Counted from the first letter of the stretch, positions 43,201 to 52,005 are shown. The stretch is DNA of 64,000 nt from Curtobacterium sp. MCJR17_055 (GCF_003224335.1 NZ_QKLF01000003.1:407898-471897), one strand, 5' to 3'. Program-made: numbers and translations. The notes: a model not told the origin generated them from the letters alone.

Positions 43201-43914
43201 TCAGACCGTCTCGGCGACGTCGAGGATCTTGGTGATGCGGACCGCGTAGTCCTGGTCGACGACGACGACCTCGCCGTGGGCGATGAGGCGGCCGTTGAGC
43301 AGGACGTCGGCGGGCGCCCCGGCCGAGCGGTCGAGTTCGACGACCGCGCCGGGCTCCATGCCGAGCACGTCGCGGACGGACATCCGGGTGCGACCGATCT
43401 CGACGGTCAGGGTCATCTCGACGCTGTTGATGCGGCCGAGATTGCCGGCGGGCAGGGTCGGCGCCGCGCTGACGGTCTCGGCGACGGTGCCGTTCTCGCG
43501 GATCCGGACGGCGATCCAGCCGGCCGGCGCCCCGGCACCGCTGAGGGCGAAGACGACGGTCTCCGGGTCGGCGACGAGCGCGGCGGCGGACTCGCGGCGG
43601 CCCTCGCTGAGCACGCCGGCGCCGAGCGGTGCGACCGCGGCCTCGAGCGACGGGCGGAGCACGTCGGCCACCGAGACGAGCCCGGAGTCGACGCCACCGG
43701 CGGCGGTGATGCCGCCCAGGTCGAGCAGGACCACCGCGAGGTCCGCGGACACGCCGCCGACGAACGAGGCGACCACGGCGTCGACCGCGCGCGCCTGCAG
43801 GTCGGGGGTGGGGCCTCCCGGCTGGACGGTCGCGACGAGCGGGACGGGGGTGGGCAACGCGCTCGCGAGCGCCTCGGCGGCGGTCGTGTGCAGCGTGGAG
43901 GTGACGACGGTCAT
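43201..43914 (-). CDS. fliN: flagellar motor switch protein FliN
   Basis: A 237-residue FliN/FliY-type protein. The C-terminal SpoA domain is clear: MTLTVEIGRTRMSVRDVLGMEPGAVVELDR...VDQDYAVRITKIL. The first 150 residues are an extra N-terminal domain that resembles CheC/FliY folds loosely. It forms the lower C-ring of the motor with FliM, whose stop overlaps its start. Confidence 0.93.
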   Translation of the reverse strand: MTVVTSTLHTTAAEALASALPTPVPLVATVQPGGPTPDLQARAVDAVVASFVGGVSADLAVVLLDLGGITAAGGVDSGLVSVADVLRPSLEAAVAPLGAGVLSEGRRESAAALVADPETVVFALSGAGAPAGWIAVRIRENGTVAETVSAAPTLPAGNLGRINSVEMTLTVEIGRTRMSVRDVLGMEPGAVVELDRSAGAPADVLLNGRLIAHGEVVVVDQDYAVRITKILDVAETV

Positions 43915-44801
43915 GCGGACGGCTCCGATGCGGTGGTGGTGACGACGACGCCCGCGAGCCGCGAGCCGTTCGCGCCGACGGCGGCGGTGCCGACGGGTTC
44001 ACCGTCGACGGAGATGGTGAGCGGGCGGTGCTGCGGGTGCGGCAGGGGCAGGACGTCGCCGACGGCGAGGCCGAGCACCTGGGCCGGCAGCACGGTCGCG
44101 GGGGCGAAGCGCAGGGCGACGCCCACCGGCACGGCGGCGAGCTGGGCGTCGATGAGGGCCTTCGCGTCGGCCGTCGAGACGTCGGCGGGCCGGTCGACGA
44201 GCTGCGGGAGGACGGCCTCGGCCGGGAGGGCGAGGGTGCCGTCGGCGATGCGGTCGCCGACACGGATCTCGAAGGACGCGACGATCATCAGGTCGGACTT
44301 CTGCGCGGCCTGGGCGAACTGGCTGTTGAACTGGAAGGCACCGGCGGACACCGGGCGCTCGAGCAGCCCGCCGAGCGAGTAGCGGAGGTCGTCCAGCGCG
44401 TCCTCGACGAGGCGGCGGACGAGGGCCTGTTCGATCGGTGTGAAGGTGCGTTCCGGCGTCGGCAGCGGCTTCGAGGCACCGAGCGAGTGCGACACCCAGG
44501 TCAGGGCGGCGTCGAGCGGCACCTGCAGGACGCCCTTCGCGGCGACGTCCTCGATCGGCAGCAGCACCATGCCGGTGAGCGCGGGGAGCGACGCAGCGTA
44601 CTCGTCGTAGGTCATCATCGCGACCTGCTCGCACGTGACCTGGCTGAGGACGCGCACCTTCGCGGTCAGCTGCGTGCCCCACTGGCGGGCGAAGGTCTCG
44701 AAGGCGAGCTCGAGGACCCGGGCGTGCTCACGCGCGAGCGTCGACGGGCGCGCGAAGTCGTACACCTCGGGCGCGGTCAGGGTCTCGGTCACGAAGCGCA
44801 C
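43911..44801 (-). CDS. fliM: flagellar motor switch protein FliM
   Basis: A 296-residue FliM. It has the N-terminal PSTLAREHARVLELAFETFARQW, the middle CheC-like domain and a C-terminal SpoA domain (ALRFAPATVLPAQVLGLAVGDVLPL). The CheY-binding N-terminal motif of enteric FliM is not obvious. A GTG three codons further in is an alternative start. Confidence 0.93.
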   Translation of the reverse strand: MRFVTETLTAPEVYDFARPSTLAREHARVLELAFETFARQWGTQLTAKVRVLSQVTCEQVAMMTYDEYAASLPALTGMVLLPIEDVAAKGVLQVPLDAALTWVSHSLGASKPLPTPERTFTPIEQALVRRLVEDALDDLRYSLGGLLERPVSAGAFQFNSQFAQAAQKSDLMIVASFEIRVGDRIADGTLALPAEAVLPQLVDRPADVSTADAKALIDAQLAAVPVGVALRFAPATVLPAQVLGLAVGDVLPLPHPQHRPLTISVDGEPVGTAAVGANGSRLAGVVVTTTASEPSA

Positions 44802-44858
44802 TCTCGGCCACCGGCGGGCGGCCGTCAGCTCTGGCCCCTCTTCTGGGGCGACGTGGCG

Positions 44859-45788
44859 CTACCCGGTGCGGGCCCCGTCCTGCGCGGAGGCGAGGGCCGG
44901 CATGAGGGCGCTGACGTCCTGGTCGGCGTTCGACAGGACGACGATGTCGACGCGGCGGTTCAGGGCGAGGTCCTGCTCCCGGGTCCCCTTGGCCAGGGGG
45001 CGGCTCGACCCGAAGCCGACGGATTGGATGCGCTCGGCCGGCATCTGACCGCGTTCGACGAGGTCCCGCAGCACCCCGGTCGCGCGGGCCGAGCTGAGCT
45101 CCCAGTTCGTGGCGTACGGGGCGGTGGAGTTCCGGCTGTCGGCGTGCCCCTCGACGCTGACGTCGTGGTCCGCACCGCGCAACACCGGCGCGATGGCGTC
45201 CATGATCTGCTTCGCCTGGTCGGAGAGGTCGGCGCTGTTCGTGCCGAAGTACGTGTCGCTGCCGACGAGCCGGACGGTGAGGCCGCGGGAGTCGAGGCGG
45301 AACTGGACGTTGGCGTCCTGCCCGGCCTTCTCGAGGTTCCCCGAGATGGCCCGCTCGATGGCCTGCAGGTCGTCGAGCTCCTCCTTCGCCGCCGCGAGGT
45401 CGGCCTTCGTCGCCGATGCCGGCACGACGGCGGCCGCTGGGTCGGCGTTCGTGTCCTCGGCACCGGACGCCGCCGTGGAGTGGTCGGCCTGTGCTTTGTC
45501 CACCGAGTAGCCCGTGCCGTCCTCGACCTCGTCCTTCGTGACGATGGTCCCCGAGGCGGTGTCGATCTTCTGCGACTCGACCTCGCCGAACCCGGTGGCG
45601 AGCGACTCCTTGAGGGCCATGTACTTGTCCTGGTCCACGGAGGACATCGCGAACAGCACGAGGAACATGCACATGAGCACCGTGATCATGTCCATGTACG
45701 AGGCCATCCAGCGCTCGTCGGGGTGCTCGGCTTCGTCGTGGCCGCCCTTCTTCCGGCCGCGTCCGCGACCGCGGGGGTTCGCGCTCAC
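44859..45788 (-). CDS. motB: flagellar stator protein MotB
   Basis: A 309-residue MotB. The single membrane helix carries the proton-accepting Asp33 in SYMDMITVLMCMFLVLFAM; a plug/linker region follows and then an OmpA-like peptidoglycan-binding domain (VEGHADSRNST, ELSSARATGVLRDLV, GFGSSRPLAKGTREQDLALN). Proton-driven by sequence. It is three bases from motA. Confidence 0.96.
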   Translation of the reverse strand: MSANPRGRGRGRKKGGHDEAEHPDERWMASYMDMITVLMCMFLVLFAMSSVDQDKYMALKESLATGFGEVESQKIDTASGTIVTKDEVEDGTGYSVDKAQADHSTAASGAEDTNADPAAAVVPASATKADLAAAKEELDDLQAIERAISGNLEKAGQDANVQFRLDSRGLTVRLVGSDTYFGTNSADLSDQAKQIMDAIAPVLRGADHDVSVEGHADSRNSTAPYATNWELSSARATGVLRDLVERGQMPAERIQSVGFGSSRPLAKGTREQDLALNRRVDIVVLSNADQDVSALMPALASAQDGARTG

Positions 45789-45790
45789 GG

Positions 45791-46603
45791 TCAGGCCGCC
45801 AGCTGCTGGTCGTCGGCGTCGGACTTGTTCTTCCCGCCCTTGCCCGATGCGCCACGGGCGCTCGGCGGCACCATCGCGGTGAGGCGCTCCCCGAGGAGCC
45901 GAGGCTGGCTGCCGGCCTGCACGGCGAGGAGGCCCTCCATGAGGAGCGTCTGCCGGTCGGACTCGAGCTGCGCGAGCTTGCGGAGCTTGCCGCCGAAGGG
46001 CAGCCAGAGGAAGTTCGCGGTGAGCAGGCCCCAGAGCGTGGCGACGAACGCACTCGCGATGAGCGGCCCGAGCTCGTCCGGCTTGCCGAGGTTCGCGAGG
46101 ACGTGGGTGAGCGAGACGACGGTGCCGATGATGCCGACCGTCGGGGCGAAGCCGCCGAGGCCCATGAAGAACGCGCTCGCGCTCCGCATCGGCGCCGCGT
46201 TCGACTCGATCTCGTCCTCGAGCAGGATCCGGAGCTCGTCGCCGTCCGTGCCGTCGGCGATGTTCTGCAGGGCCTTCTTCATGAACGGGTCGTCGTGCTT
46301 GTCGGCCTCCTGCTCGAGGGCGAGCAGGCCGTTCGCGCGGGCCGTCTCGGCGAGCCCGACGACGTCGTCGATGACGGTCTGCGGCGGCGTCACCTTGCCC
46401 GTGAACGCCTTGGGCACGGTCTTGAAGGCGGCGAGGGCGTCCTTGAGGGTCGTGCTCGCGACGCCGCAGCCGATGGTGGCGACGAACACGAGGAGCATCG
46501 GTGCGGGCAGGAAGAGCCCCGCCATCTCGACGTGCTCCATCTGCGCCATGCCAAACAGGGCGCCGAAGGCCAGGAGGATCCCGATGATGGTCGCGATGTC
46601 CAT
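45791..46603 (-). CDS. motA: flagellar stator protein MotA
   Basis: A 270-residue MotA with four membrane helices (IIGILLAFGALFGM, LLVFVATIGCGVAST, GFAPTVGIIGTVVSL, LGPLIASAFVATLWGLL) and the cytoplasmic loop ELRILLEDEIESNAAPM. Forms the stator channel with MotB. A Lys/Ser/Gly-rich tail closes the protein. Confidence 0.96.
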   Translation of the reverse strand: MDIATIIGILLAFGALFGMAQMEHVEMAGLFLPAPMLLVFVATIGCGVASTTLKDALAAFKTVPKAFTGKVTPPQTVIDDVVGLAETARANGLLALEQEADKHDDPFMKKALQNIADGTDGDELRILLEDEIESNAAPMRSASAFFMGLGGFAPTVGIIGTVVSLTHVLANLGKPDELGPLIASAFVATLWGLLTANFLWLPFGGKLRKLAQLESDRQTLLMEGLLAVQAGSQPRLLGERLTAMVPPSARGASGKGGKNKSDADDQQLAA

Positions 46604-46604
46604 C

Positions 46605-46892
46605 TCAGCGCCCCCCGTCCTGCGAGCGGAGGGTCGCCACGGGGGCGAGCGTGGGCTGCGGCCCGGTGGTGGTCAGGTCCCGCGCCGACGGCAGGTCCGT
46701 CCCGTAGGCCATGCTGACGATCCGGGCGCGGTACGCGGCGATCCGCTCGATGACCTCGGCCAGGGACTCGCGGACGATGTACTTCGCCCCGTCGACCATG
46801 ATGAGCGTCGTGTCCGGCGTCTCCTGGATGCGCTCCACGAGATCGGGGTTGACAGCGAATCCGCTGCCGTTGAGTCGTGTGACGACGATCAT
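46605..46892 (-). CDS. FlbD family flagellar protein
   Basis: A 95-residue protein with the FlbD family signature IVVTRLNGSGFAVNPDLVERIQ (split here at 20 residues: IVVTRLNGSGFAVNPDLVER) and TTLIMVDGAKYIVRESLAEV. FlbD proteins sit between flgE and motA in Gram-positive flagellar operons. The C-terminal 25 residues are extra. It is the first gene of the operon within this window. Confidence 0.9.
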   Translation of the reverse strand: MIVVTRLNGSGFAVNPDLVERIQETPDTTLIMVDGAKYIVRESLAEVIERIAAYRARIVSMAYGTDLPSARDLTTTGPQPTLAPVATLRSQDGGR

Positions 46893-46973
46893 GGCCCGTC
46901 CTGGTTCTCGATCGACCCGCCGCCGTCCGTGGGGCAGGTGTTCGACCGCCCGTCCGTGGGTGGTCAGTGCGCA

Positions 46974-47000
46974 CTATCGGCTCCCGGCGCGTCCCCGTAA
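46974..47000 (-). promoter_or_regulatory. candidate sigma-28-like promoter before flbD
   Basis: The minus strand has TTAC, a 15-base spacer and GCCGATAG, close to the FliA -10 GCCGATAA with the usual spacing to a weak -35. It lies about 80 bases upstream of flbD. The -35 match is poor. Confidence 0.35.
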
Positions 47001-47041
47001 GTGCGGACGAAGCCGAGGCGCGTTCGCCCGGGGCGACCGGA

Positions 47042-47091
47042 CGACGGACGGGAGGCTCGTCACCGGCTGGTGGCGAGCCTCCCGTCCGTCG
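47042..47091. terminator. long perfect hairpin terminator of the azt operon
   Basis: An 18-base arm (47042-47059) pairs perfectly with 47074-47091, and the inner bases CACC/GGTG extend the stem. It lies downstream of the minus-strand AztD-like gene and before the flagellar operon. It uses the GACGGACGGGAGGC arm. Confidence 0.85.
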
Positions 47092-47107
47092 GGTCGCGGC
47101 GGACCGG

Positions 47108-48319
47108 TCAGACGACCGCGATCTCGTTCGGGACGCCCGGCAGGCGGTCGCTGGTGGCGATGACGTCACCGCTGGTGAGGTCGACCGCCGTGACGGTGCG
47201 CTCGGCCGGGTCGGTGACGTACGCGACGTCGTCGACGACCTTCAGCGCCGGGTGGGCGTCCTGCCACTCGGCGGGGCCCTCCCACTCGTCGATGACGGGG
47301 AAGCTGTCGAGCTCCTCGCCGGTCTCCTCGTCGAACACGTGCAGGGCGCCGTCGCTGCCGAGCGCCACCGCGGAGTCCTCCGGCCCGCGGGCCAGGTCAC
47401 GGAAGGTGAAGCCGACGCCGTCCGGCATGTCGGCGACACGGTAGTCGCCCGTCGCGGCGTCGATCAGGGCGATCTGGTCGAGGAGGTAGCCCTCGGAGTC
47501 GGGGTCGTCGTTGAAGTCGCCGACCGCGATGCTCGACGACTCGGTCGTGAACAGGTTCCCGCTGCGGCCGTACTCGGTCGGGGCGTCGACCTTCTCGAAC
47601 ACGCCGTCCCGGTACACGAGCGCGCCGTCCGAGCAACCGAAGACGGCGACCTCGTCGGCCACCGTGCCCTCGCCGTGCACGTCGGGGCACTCCTCGGAGC
47701 GGGCGGTCTCCTGACCGTCGGCGTCGAGGGCACGGACGCCGGAGCGCGACTCCTCGGTGCCGATGGTGGTGAGGAGGGTGCCGTCCTCGAGCTCGATCGC
47801 GACGCCGTGGTGTGCGGCCTCCGACTCGGTCGTGTCGACCTCCGGCAGTCCGCCGCCCTCGACGGCGCTCGCCAGGTCGGCGGTGTCGAACGTCGTGACG
47901 TCGCCGGAACCGTCCGCGAAGAGCGCGGTGCGGTCGCCGTGGACGACGACGTGCCCACCGGTGTCGGCGGGGAACGTGACGTCGGTCAGGGCGGAGTCCG
48001 CGCTGGTGCCGGCCGCGGTGTCGAGCACGCGGAAGCCGTCGGGGACGGTCACCATCACGTGGCGGTCGTCGCCGGCCGGGTTGACGCGGGTGAAGCCGTC
48101 GACGGTGTGGTCACCGACGACCTGCAGGTCGCGGTCGAGGACGAGCAGGCCGCCGTCGTAGGTGAGGGCGATGCGGTGGCCGGTGTCGGCGCCCGCTGCG
48201 TCCGGACCGGGCGACGCGCTGTCGCTGGCGGCGGGGGTCCCGGAGCCGGCGCACCCGGTCAGGAGGAGGGCGGACGCGCCGAGCAGCACGGCCGGGGCGA
48301 GGAGGGTCTTCTTCGTCAT
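47108..48319 (-). CDS. AztD-like zinc metallochaperone lipoprotein, copy 2
   Basis: A 403-residue lipoprotein: MTKKTLLAPAVLLGASALLL then lipobox LTGC (Cys23), an Ala/Ser/Asp-rich spacer and a repetitive beta-propeller-like body with units such as LLVLDRDLQVVGDHTV and GALHVFDEETGEELDSFPV. AztD proteins are periplasmic or surface beta-propellers that hand zinc to the AztC binding protein. It is related to the copy at 49266, which it mirrors on the other side of aztC. A TACAGT -10 and a Fur-like box precede the ATG. Confidence 0.75.
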   Translation of the reverse strand: MTKKTLLAPAVLLGASALLLTGCAGSGTPAASDSASPGPDAAGADTGHRIALTYDGGLLVLDRDLQVVGDHTVDGFTRVNPAGDDRHVMVTVPDGFRVLDTAAGTSADSALTDVTFPADTGGHVVVHGDRTALFADGSGDVTTFDTADLASAVEGGGLPEVDTTESEAAHHGVAIELEDGTLLTTIGTEESRSGVRALDADGQETARSEECPDVHGEGTVADEVAVFGCSDGALVYRDGVFEKVDAPTEYGRSGNLFTTESSSIAVGDFNDDPDSEGYLLDQIALIDAATGDYRVADMPDGVGFTFRDLARGPEDSAVALGSDGALHVFDEETGEELDSFPVIDEWEGPAEWQDAHPALKVVDDVAYVTDPAERTVTAVDLTSGDVIATSDRLPGVPNEIAVV

Positions 48320-48326
48320 GACCAAC

Positions 48327-48348
48327 ACTGTATTGATTCTCATTCTCA
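48327..48348 (-). promoter_or_regulatory. promoter with Fur/Zur-like box for the second AztD gene
   Basis: On the minus strand TGAGAATGAGAATCA (48334-48348) contains two GAGAAT hexamers, the GATAAT-like repeat of Fur-family operators. It is followed by TACAGT (48327-48332), seven bases before the ATG. It overlaps the aztC stop codon. Confidence 0.55.
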
Positions 48349-49269
48349 TCCGCCAACCGACAGGCCGTCGACGATGGCGTCGGTGTTCGAGCGCATCATC
48401 TCCAGGTACGACGCCGCGCCCTCACCCTCGGCGGTGAGGGACTCGGTGGCGAGGGACCGGATCGCGACGTGCACGTCCACCTCGTCCGCGAGCACCTCGG
48501 CGAGACGGGCGGGCTGGGACGCGTCGACGAAGATCGTCGGCACGTCGGCGTCCTCGATCGCCGCGGCGAGGTCGCGGAGATCCGCGGCGCTCGGCGAGGC
48601 GAGGGTGGTGCCGCTCGGGATCACGGCCCCGACCACGCGGAAGCCGAACCGGTCGGCGAGGTACCCGAACACGTGGTGGTTCGTCACGAGGGCACGGCGG
48701 TCCTCCGGCAGCGCGGCGAACGCGGCGGTCATGTCCCCGTCGAGCGCCTCGAGGTCGTCCCGGTAGCCCTCGAGTGCCCTGTCGAGCGCGCCGTCGTCCA
48801 GCCCGGGGACCTCGTGGAGCTCCTCGCCGAGCGCGTCCACGACGGCGGTCATGCGGGCCGGGTCGGTCCAGAAGTGCGGATCGGGGCCGCTGGCGTCCTC
48901 GCTCGTCCACTCGAGCACGTCGACCGCCTCCCCCGCCGTGAACACCCGGACCCCGTCGGACGCGGCTGCCGCGACGTGGCGTGCGACGCCCTCCTCGAGC
49001 CCGAGGCCGTTCTCCACGACCAGGTCCGCGGTCCGCAGCCGGGCGGCCTCCTGCGCCGAGACCTCGAACGAGTGCGGGTCGGAACCGCGTGGCATGAGCA
49101 CCATGACGTCGGCACTGTCCCCGACCACACGCTCGACGACGTCGCCGAGGATGTTCGTCGTGACCGCGACGAGTGGTCGGTCGTCACGCTCCGCCGCGGA
49201 GCAGCCGGTCGTGCCGAGCGCCACGACCGCGACGGCAGCCACGACCGCGAGCCGCCGGACGCCGGTCAC
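48346..49269 (-). CDS. aztC: zinc ABC transporter substrate-binding lipoprotein
   Basis: A 307-residue cluster A-I metal-binding protein. Signal VTGVRRLAVVAAVAVVALGT with lipobox TTGC, then PRGSDPHSFEVSAQEAARL, DPHFWTDPARM and LVTNHHVFGYLADRFGF with metal-ligand histidines, and IFVDASQPARLAEVLADEV with the acidic ligand. It lacks the long His-rich loop of ZnuA, as AztC does. Zinc is favoured by the two AztD-like neighbours; manganese cannot be excluded. Its GTG overlaps the upstream stop. Confidence 0.88.
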   Translation of the reverse strand: MTGVRRLAVVAAVAVVALGTTGCSAAERDDRPLVAVTTNILGDVVERVVGDSADVMVLMPRGSDPHSFEVSAQEAARLRTADLVVENGLGLEEGVARHVAAAASDGVRVFTAGEAVDVLEWTSEDASGPDPHFWTDPARMTAVVDALGEELHEVPGLDDGALDRALEGYRDDLEALDGDMTAAFAALPEDRRALVTNHHVFGYLADRFGFRVVGAVIPSGTTLASPSAADLRDLAAAIEDADVPTIFVDASQPARLAEVLADEVDVHVAIRSLATESLTAEGEGAASYLEMMRSNTDAIVDGLSVGG

Positions 49270-50486
49270 CGGCCGACCTCGGCGAGCACGTCGGGCCGGA
49301 CCGGCACGTCGATGGAGCGGGCGACCCGGGCGTCGTCGGCGAAGTCGACCTCGTGCACGACGGACTCCTCCGGGTCGGAGAGGTAGGCGCGCTGCGCGTC
49401 GAGCTGCAGGGTCGCACCGGCAGCGGACGACACGAGGGGCTCGGTCGTCACGGGAGCGGAGTCCCCCTCGGACCACACGAGGACCCGTCCGTCCGCATCG
49501 AGCGCGACCACGTGCTCGTCGGTGTCGTCGACCGCGACGACCTGGCGCAGGGGGCGGTCGGTCGGGACGTGCTGCCAGGAGCGCTCCCGGGTGTCGAGCA
49601 ACCAGTAGCCGGTGTCCCCGGCGAGGGCGGCCACGGTCGGCCGACCGGTGCGGTTCGCGAAGTCGGTCGCGCGCGGCAGCGTCGATCCGGCAGGGACGCC
49701 GACCGTCTCGACGACCGGGTCGCCGCCGTCCGGGTCCTCGGTGACGAGCACCGCGCCGTCCGCGCACCCGATGACCGCGCCGACACGGGTGACGATGCCG
49801 CCGGCCGGGTCGCCGCATGCGGCGTCGACGCCGGTCGGCTCCCCCGCGGCGTCGAGCACCCGGACGCGGTCGCCAGCGGCGTCACCGGAGACGAGGAGCG
49901 TGCCGAGCGGCAGGAGGACGCCGGCGTCGTCGACCCTCGCGGTCTCCCGCACCTCGCCCTGGCCGAGGGCGTCGCGGTCGAGGGCGACCGCCCGGCCGGA
50001 CGCCGACCAGGCGAGGGTCGTGGTCGACTCCGAGGAGGCGATCGTGACCGACCCTGCGCCGTCGAGGCTGCCGACGACCCGGGCCGCGGCGTCGTAGTAG
50101 TGCGTGTGGTCGCCGTGGTCGACGGTCCAGGCGCCGCCGTCGACGATCGTCGTCCGCTCCCCGTCGCTCGTGGCGAGGAACCGGCCGTCGGTCGCCGCGT
50201 GCTCCGGAGCCGGGACGTCGTCGAGCGACTCGGTCTCGGCGGCGAGCAGGTCGTGGACGGCGACGCTCCCGTCGGCGTCGGCGAGCAGCAGCCGGAGCTG
50301 GGGCTCGGACGCCTCGGACGCGCCCTCGACGAACCCGTGCGGCTTCGCCGAGGTGGACGACGGTCCACCGGAGGCGCCGGGCGGGTCGGTGTCCGGTGCG
50401 GAGCAGGAGCTCAGGAGGAGCGCGGCAGCGACGCCGAGCGCTGCCGGGACGGCGATCGGGGCTGGTCGGGTGCGGAGGTGGTGCAT
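49266..50486 (-). CDS. aztD: AztD-like zinc metallochaperone lipoprotein, copy 1
   Basis: A 406-residue lipoprotein: MHHLRTRPAPIAVPAALGVA, lipobox LSSC, then a beta-propeller-like body (LRLLLADADGSVAVHDLLA, HVVALDADGRVLVWSEGD, RAYLSDPEESVVHEVDF). A His-rich spot GDHTHYY could hold metal. A GGAAGGA site precedes the ATG, which lies 76 bases inside the end of aztB. It is followed, with a GTGA overlap, by aztC. Confidence 0.78.
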   Translation of the reverse strand: MHHLRTRPAPIAVPAALGVAAALLLSSCSAPDTDPPGASGGPSSTSAKPHGFVEGASEASEPQLRLLLADADGSVAVHDLLAAETESLDDVPAPEHAATDGRFLATSDGERTTIVDGGAWTVDHGDHTHYYDAAARVVGSLDGAGSVTIASSESTTTLAWSASGRAVALDRDALGQGEVRETARVDDAGVLLPLGTLLVSGDAAGDRVRVLDAAGEPTGVDAACGDPAGGIVTRVGAVIGCADGAVLVTEDPDGGDPVVETVGVPAGSTLPRATDFANRTGRPTVAALAGDTGYWLLDTRERSWQHVPTDRPLRQVVAVDDTDEHVVALDADGRVLVWSEGDSAPVTTEPLVSSAAGATLQLDAQRAYLSDPEESVVHEVDFADDARVARSIDVPVRPDVLAEVGR

Positions 50487-51325
50487 GGTTCCTTCCGGGG
50501 ACGGTGGACGAGGAGACGGGTCGCACGGCGGAGACCGTGCGAGACGACGACGGCGACGATCGCGACGAGGGCGATGCTCGCGCCGGCGGCGGTGCCGGCG
50601 TGCCAGGAGACGAGCAGGCCGGTCGCGACCGCGGCCACCCCGAGCACCGCGCCGAGCGCCATGGTCGGGCCGGTGCCGCGGGTCCACGCACGGGCGGCCG
50701 CGGCGGGGGCCAGGAGCAGCCCGACGACCAGCAGCGTCCCGACGGCCCGGTAGGAGGCGACGACGGCGAGGGTCACGAGCGCCACGAGGACGACCTCGGC
50801 CAGGCGCGGCCGCAAGCCGAGCGTCGCGGCCTTGCGCGGGTCGAACGCCGCGGCCGTGAAGGGTCGGTGGAACACCGCGGCGACGGCGAGGGCGGCACCG
50901 GCTGCGACCGCGAGCGTGCCGAGGTCGGCGGTGGTGACCGCGAGCACGTCGCCGAACAGGATCGCGGTGACGTCGGTGGCGAAGGACCGGGACCCGGACA
51001 CGATGATGACCCCGAGCGCGAGCATGCCGACGAAGAGCAGGCCGATCGCCGTGTCGTACGACAGGCCGCCACGGCGACGGAGCGCCTGCACGCCGACGAC
51101 CATCACGCCGGCACTCACGGCGGCGCCGAGCACGGCCGGGACGCCGGTCAGGGTGGCGACCGCGACGCCGGGCAGCATGCCGTGCGCGAGCGCCTCGCCG
51201 AGGAACGCCATCCCCCGGACGAGCACCCAGGTCCCGACGACGGCACAGAGCACCGCGGCCGTGGCTCCGGCGACGAGGGCACGGAGCATGAAGTCGACGG
51301 AGAACGGGTCGGTCAGCCAGGTCAC
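50411..51325 (-). CDS. aztB: zinc ABC transporter permease
   Basis: A 304-residue ABC-3 family permease with eight or nine membrane segments: TWVLVRGMAFLGEALAHGML, YDTAIGLLFVGMLALGVII, FGDVLAVTTADL and YRAVGTLLVVGLLLAPAAAA. Normal ABC-3 proteins end near residue 275; here the last 30 residues are a polar tail that overlaps aztD by 76 bases. The GTG start follows a TAGCGT -10. Divergent from aztA across one operator. Confidence 0.92.
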   Translation of the reverse strand: MTWLTDPFSVDFMLRALVAGATAAVLCAVVGTWVLVRGMAFLGEALAHGMLPGVAVATLTGVPAVLGAAVSAGVMVVGVQALRRRGGLSYDTAIGLLFVGMLALGVIIVSGSRSFATDVTAILFGDVLAVTTADLGTLAVAAGAALAVAAVFHRPFTAAAFDPRKAATLGLRPRLAEVVLVALVTLAVVASYRAVGTLLVVGLLLAPAAAARAWTRGTGPTMALGAVLGVAAVATGLLVSWHAGTAAGASIALVAIVAVVVSHGLRRATRLLVHRPRKEPCTTSAPDQPRSPSRQRSASLPRSS

Positions 51326-51333
51326 GGGCGACC

Positions 51334-51369
51334 ACGCTACATGGGAATGATTCTCCTTACTGCTAATCT
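51334..51369. promoter_or_regulatory. divergent azt promoters with a Zur/Fur-like operator
   Basis: GGGAATGATTCTCC (51343-51356) is a near palindrome of the GAGAAT-C-ATTCTC type used by Fur-family regulators such as Zur. It lies between TAATCT (51364-51369, plus, six bases before aztA GTG) and TAGCGT (51334-51339, minus, eight bases before aztB GTG). Occupancy would block both promoters. Confidence 0.65.
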
Positions 51370-51375
51370 GCTCAG

Positions 51376-52005
51376 GTGTCGCCCCGATCCGTTCAGCTCC
51401 GTTCCGTGACCGTCCGACGAGGTGAGCGGGCGGTCCTGCACCGAGCCGACGCGGTCTTCGAGCCCGGCGCCGTGACGGTCGTCGCGGGCGCGAACGGCTC
51501 CGGCAAGTCCACCCTGCTCGAGACGGTCGCCGGGGTGCTCCCCACGGCCGAGGGCACCGTCAGCGGCGTGTCGCCGCGCTCGGTCGCGCACGTCGCGCAG
51601 TCGGTGTCGACCCCGGGCCCGCCGCTCACCGTGCGTGCCGCCGTGGCGATGGGCCGGTGGGCATCCGTGCCGTGGTGGCGCCCCCTGCGGCCCCGCGACC
51701 GCGCGGTCGTCGACGAGCAACTGGCGCGCCTCGACCTCGTCGGGCTGGCCGACCGCCCGCTCGACACACTGTCCGGTGGGCAGCGCCAGCGCGCACTCGT
51801 CGCGATGGGACTCGCGCAGCAGGCCGCGGTGCTGCTCGTCGACGAACCGACCGCCGGCGTCGACGCGCGCTCGCTCCGGCTGGTCCTCGACGCCCTCGCC
51901 GCCGAAGCCGGCCGGGGTGCGGTCGTCGTGCACGCGGCCCACGACCCCGAGGCGCTCACCGCAGCCGACCGGGTGCTCACCCTCGAGCGCGGCACCCTCA
52001 CCTGA
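51376..52005 (+). CDS. aztA: zinc ABC transporter ATP-binding protein
   Basis: A 209-residue ABC ATPase: Walker A GANGSGKST (residues 38-46), signature LSGGQRQRALVAM and Walker B AVLLVDEPTAGVD, switch region VHAAHDPEAL. It is slightly short but complete. It is transcribed divergently from aztB, aztD and aztC, from a leaderless-type promoter next to the shared operator. Confidence 0.92.
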   Translation: MSPRSVQLRSVTVRRGERAVLHRADAVFEPGAVTVVAGANGSGKSTLLETVAGVLPTAEGTVSGVSPRSVAHVAQSVSTPGPPLTVRAAVAMGRWASVPWWRPLRPRDRAVVDEQLARLDLVGLADRPLDTLSGGQRQRALVAMGLAQQAAVLLVDEPTAGVDARSLRLVLDALAAEAGRGAVVVHAAHDPEALTAADRVLTLERGTLT

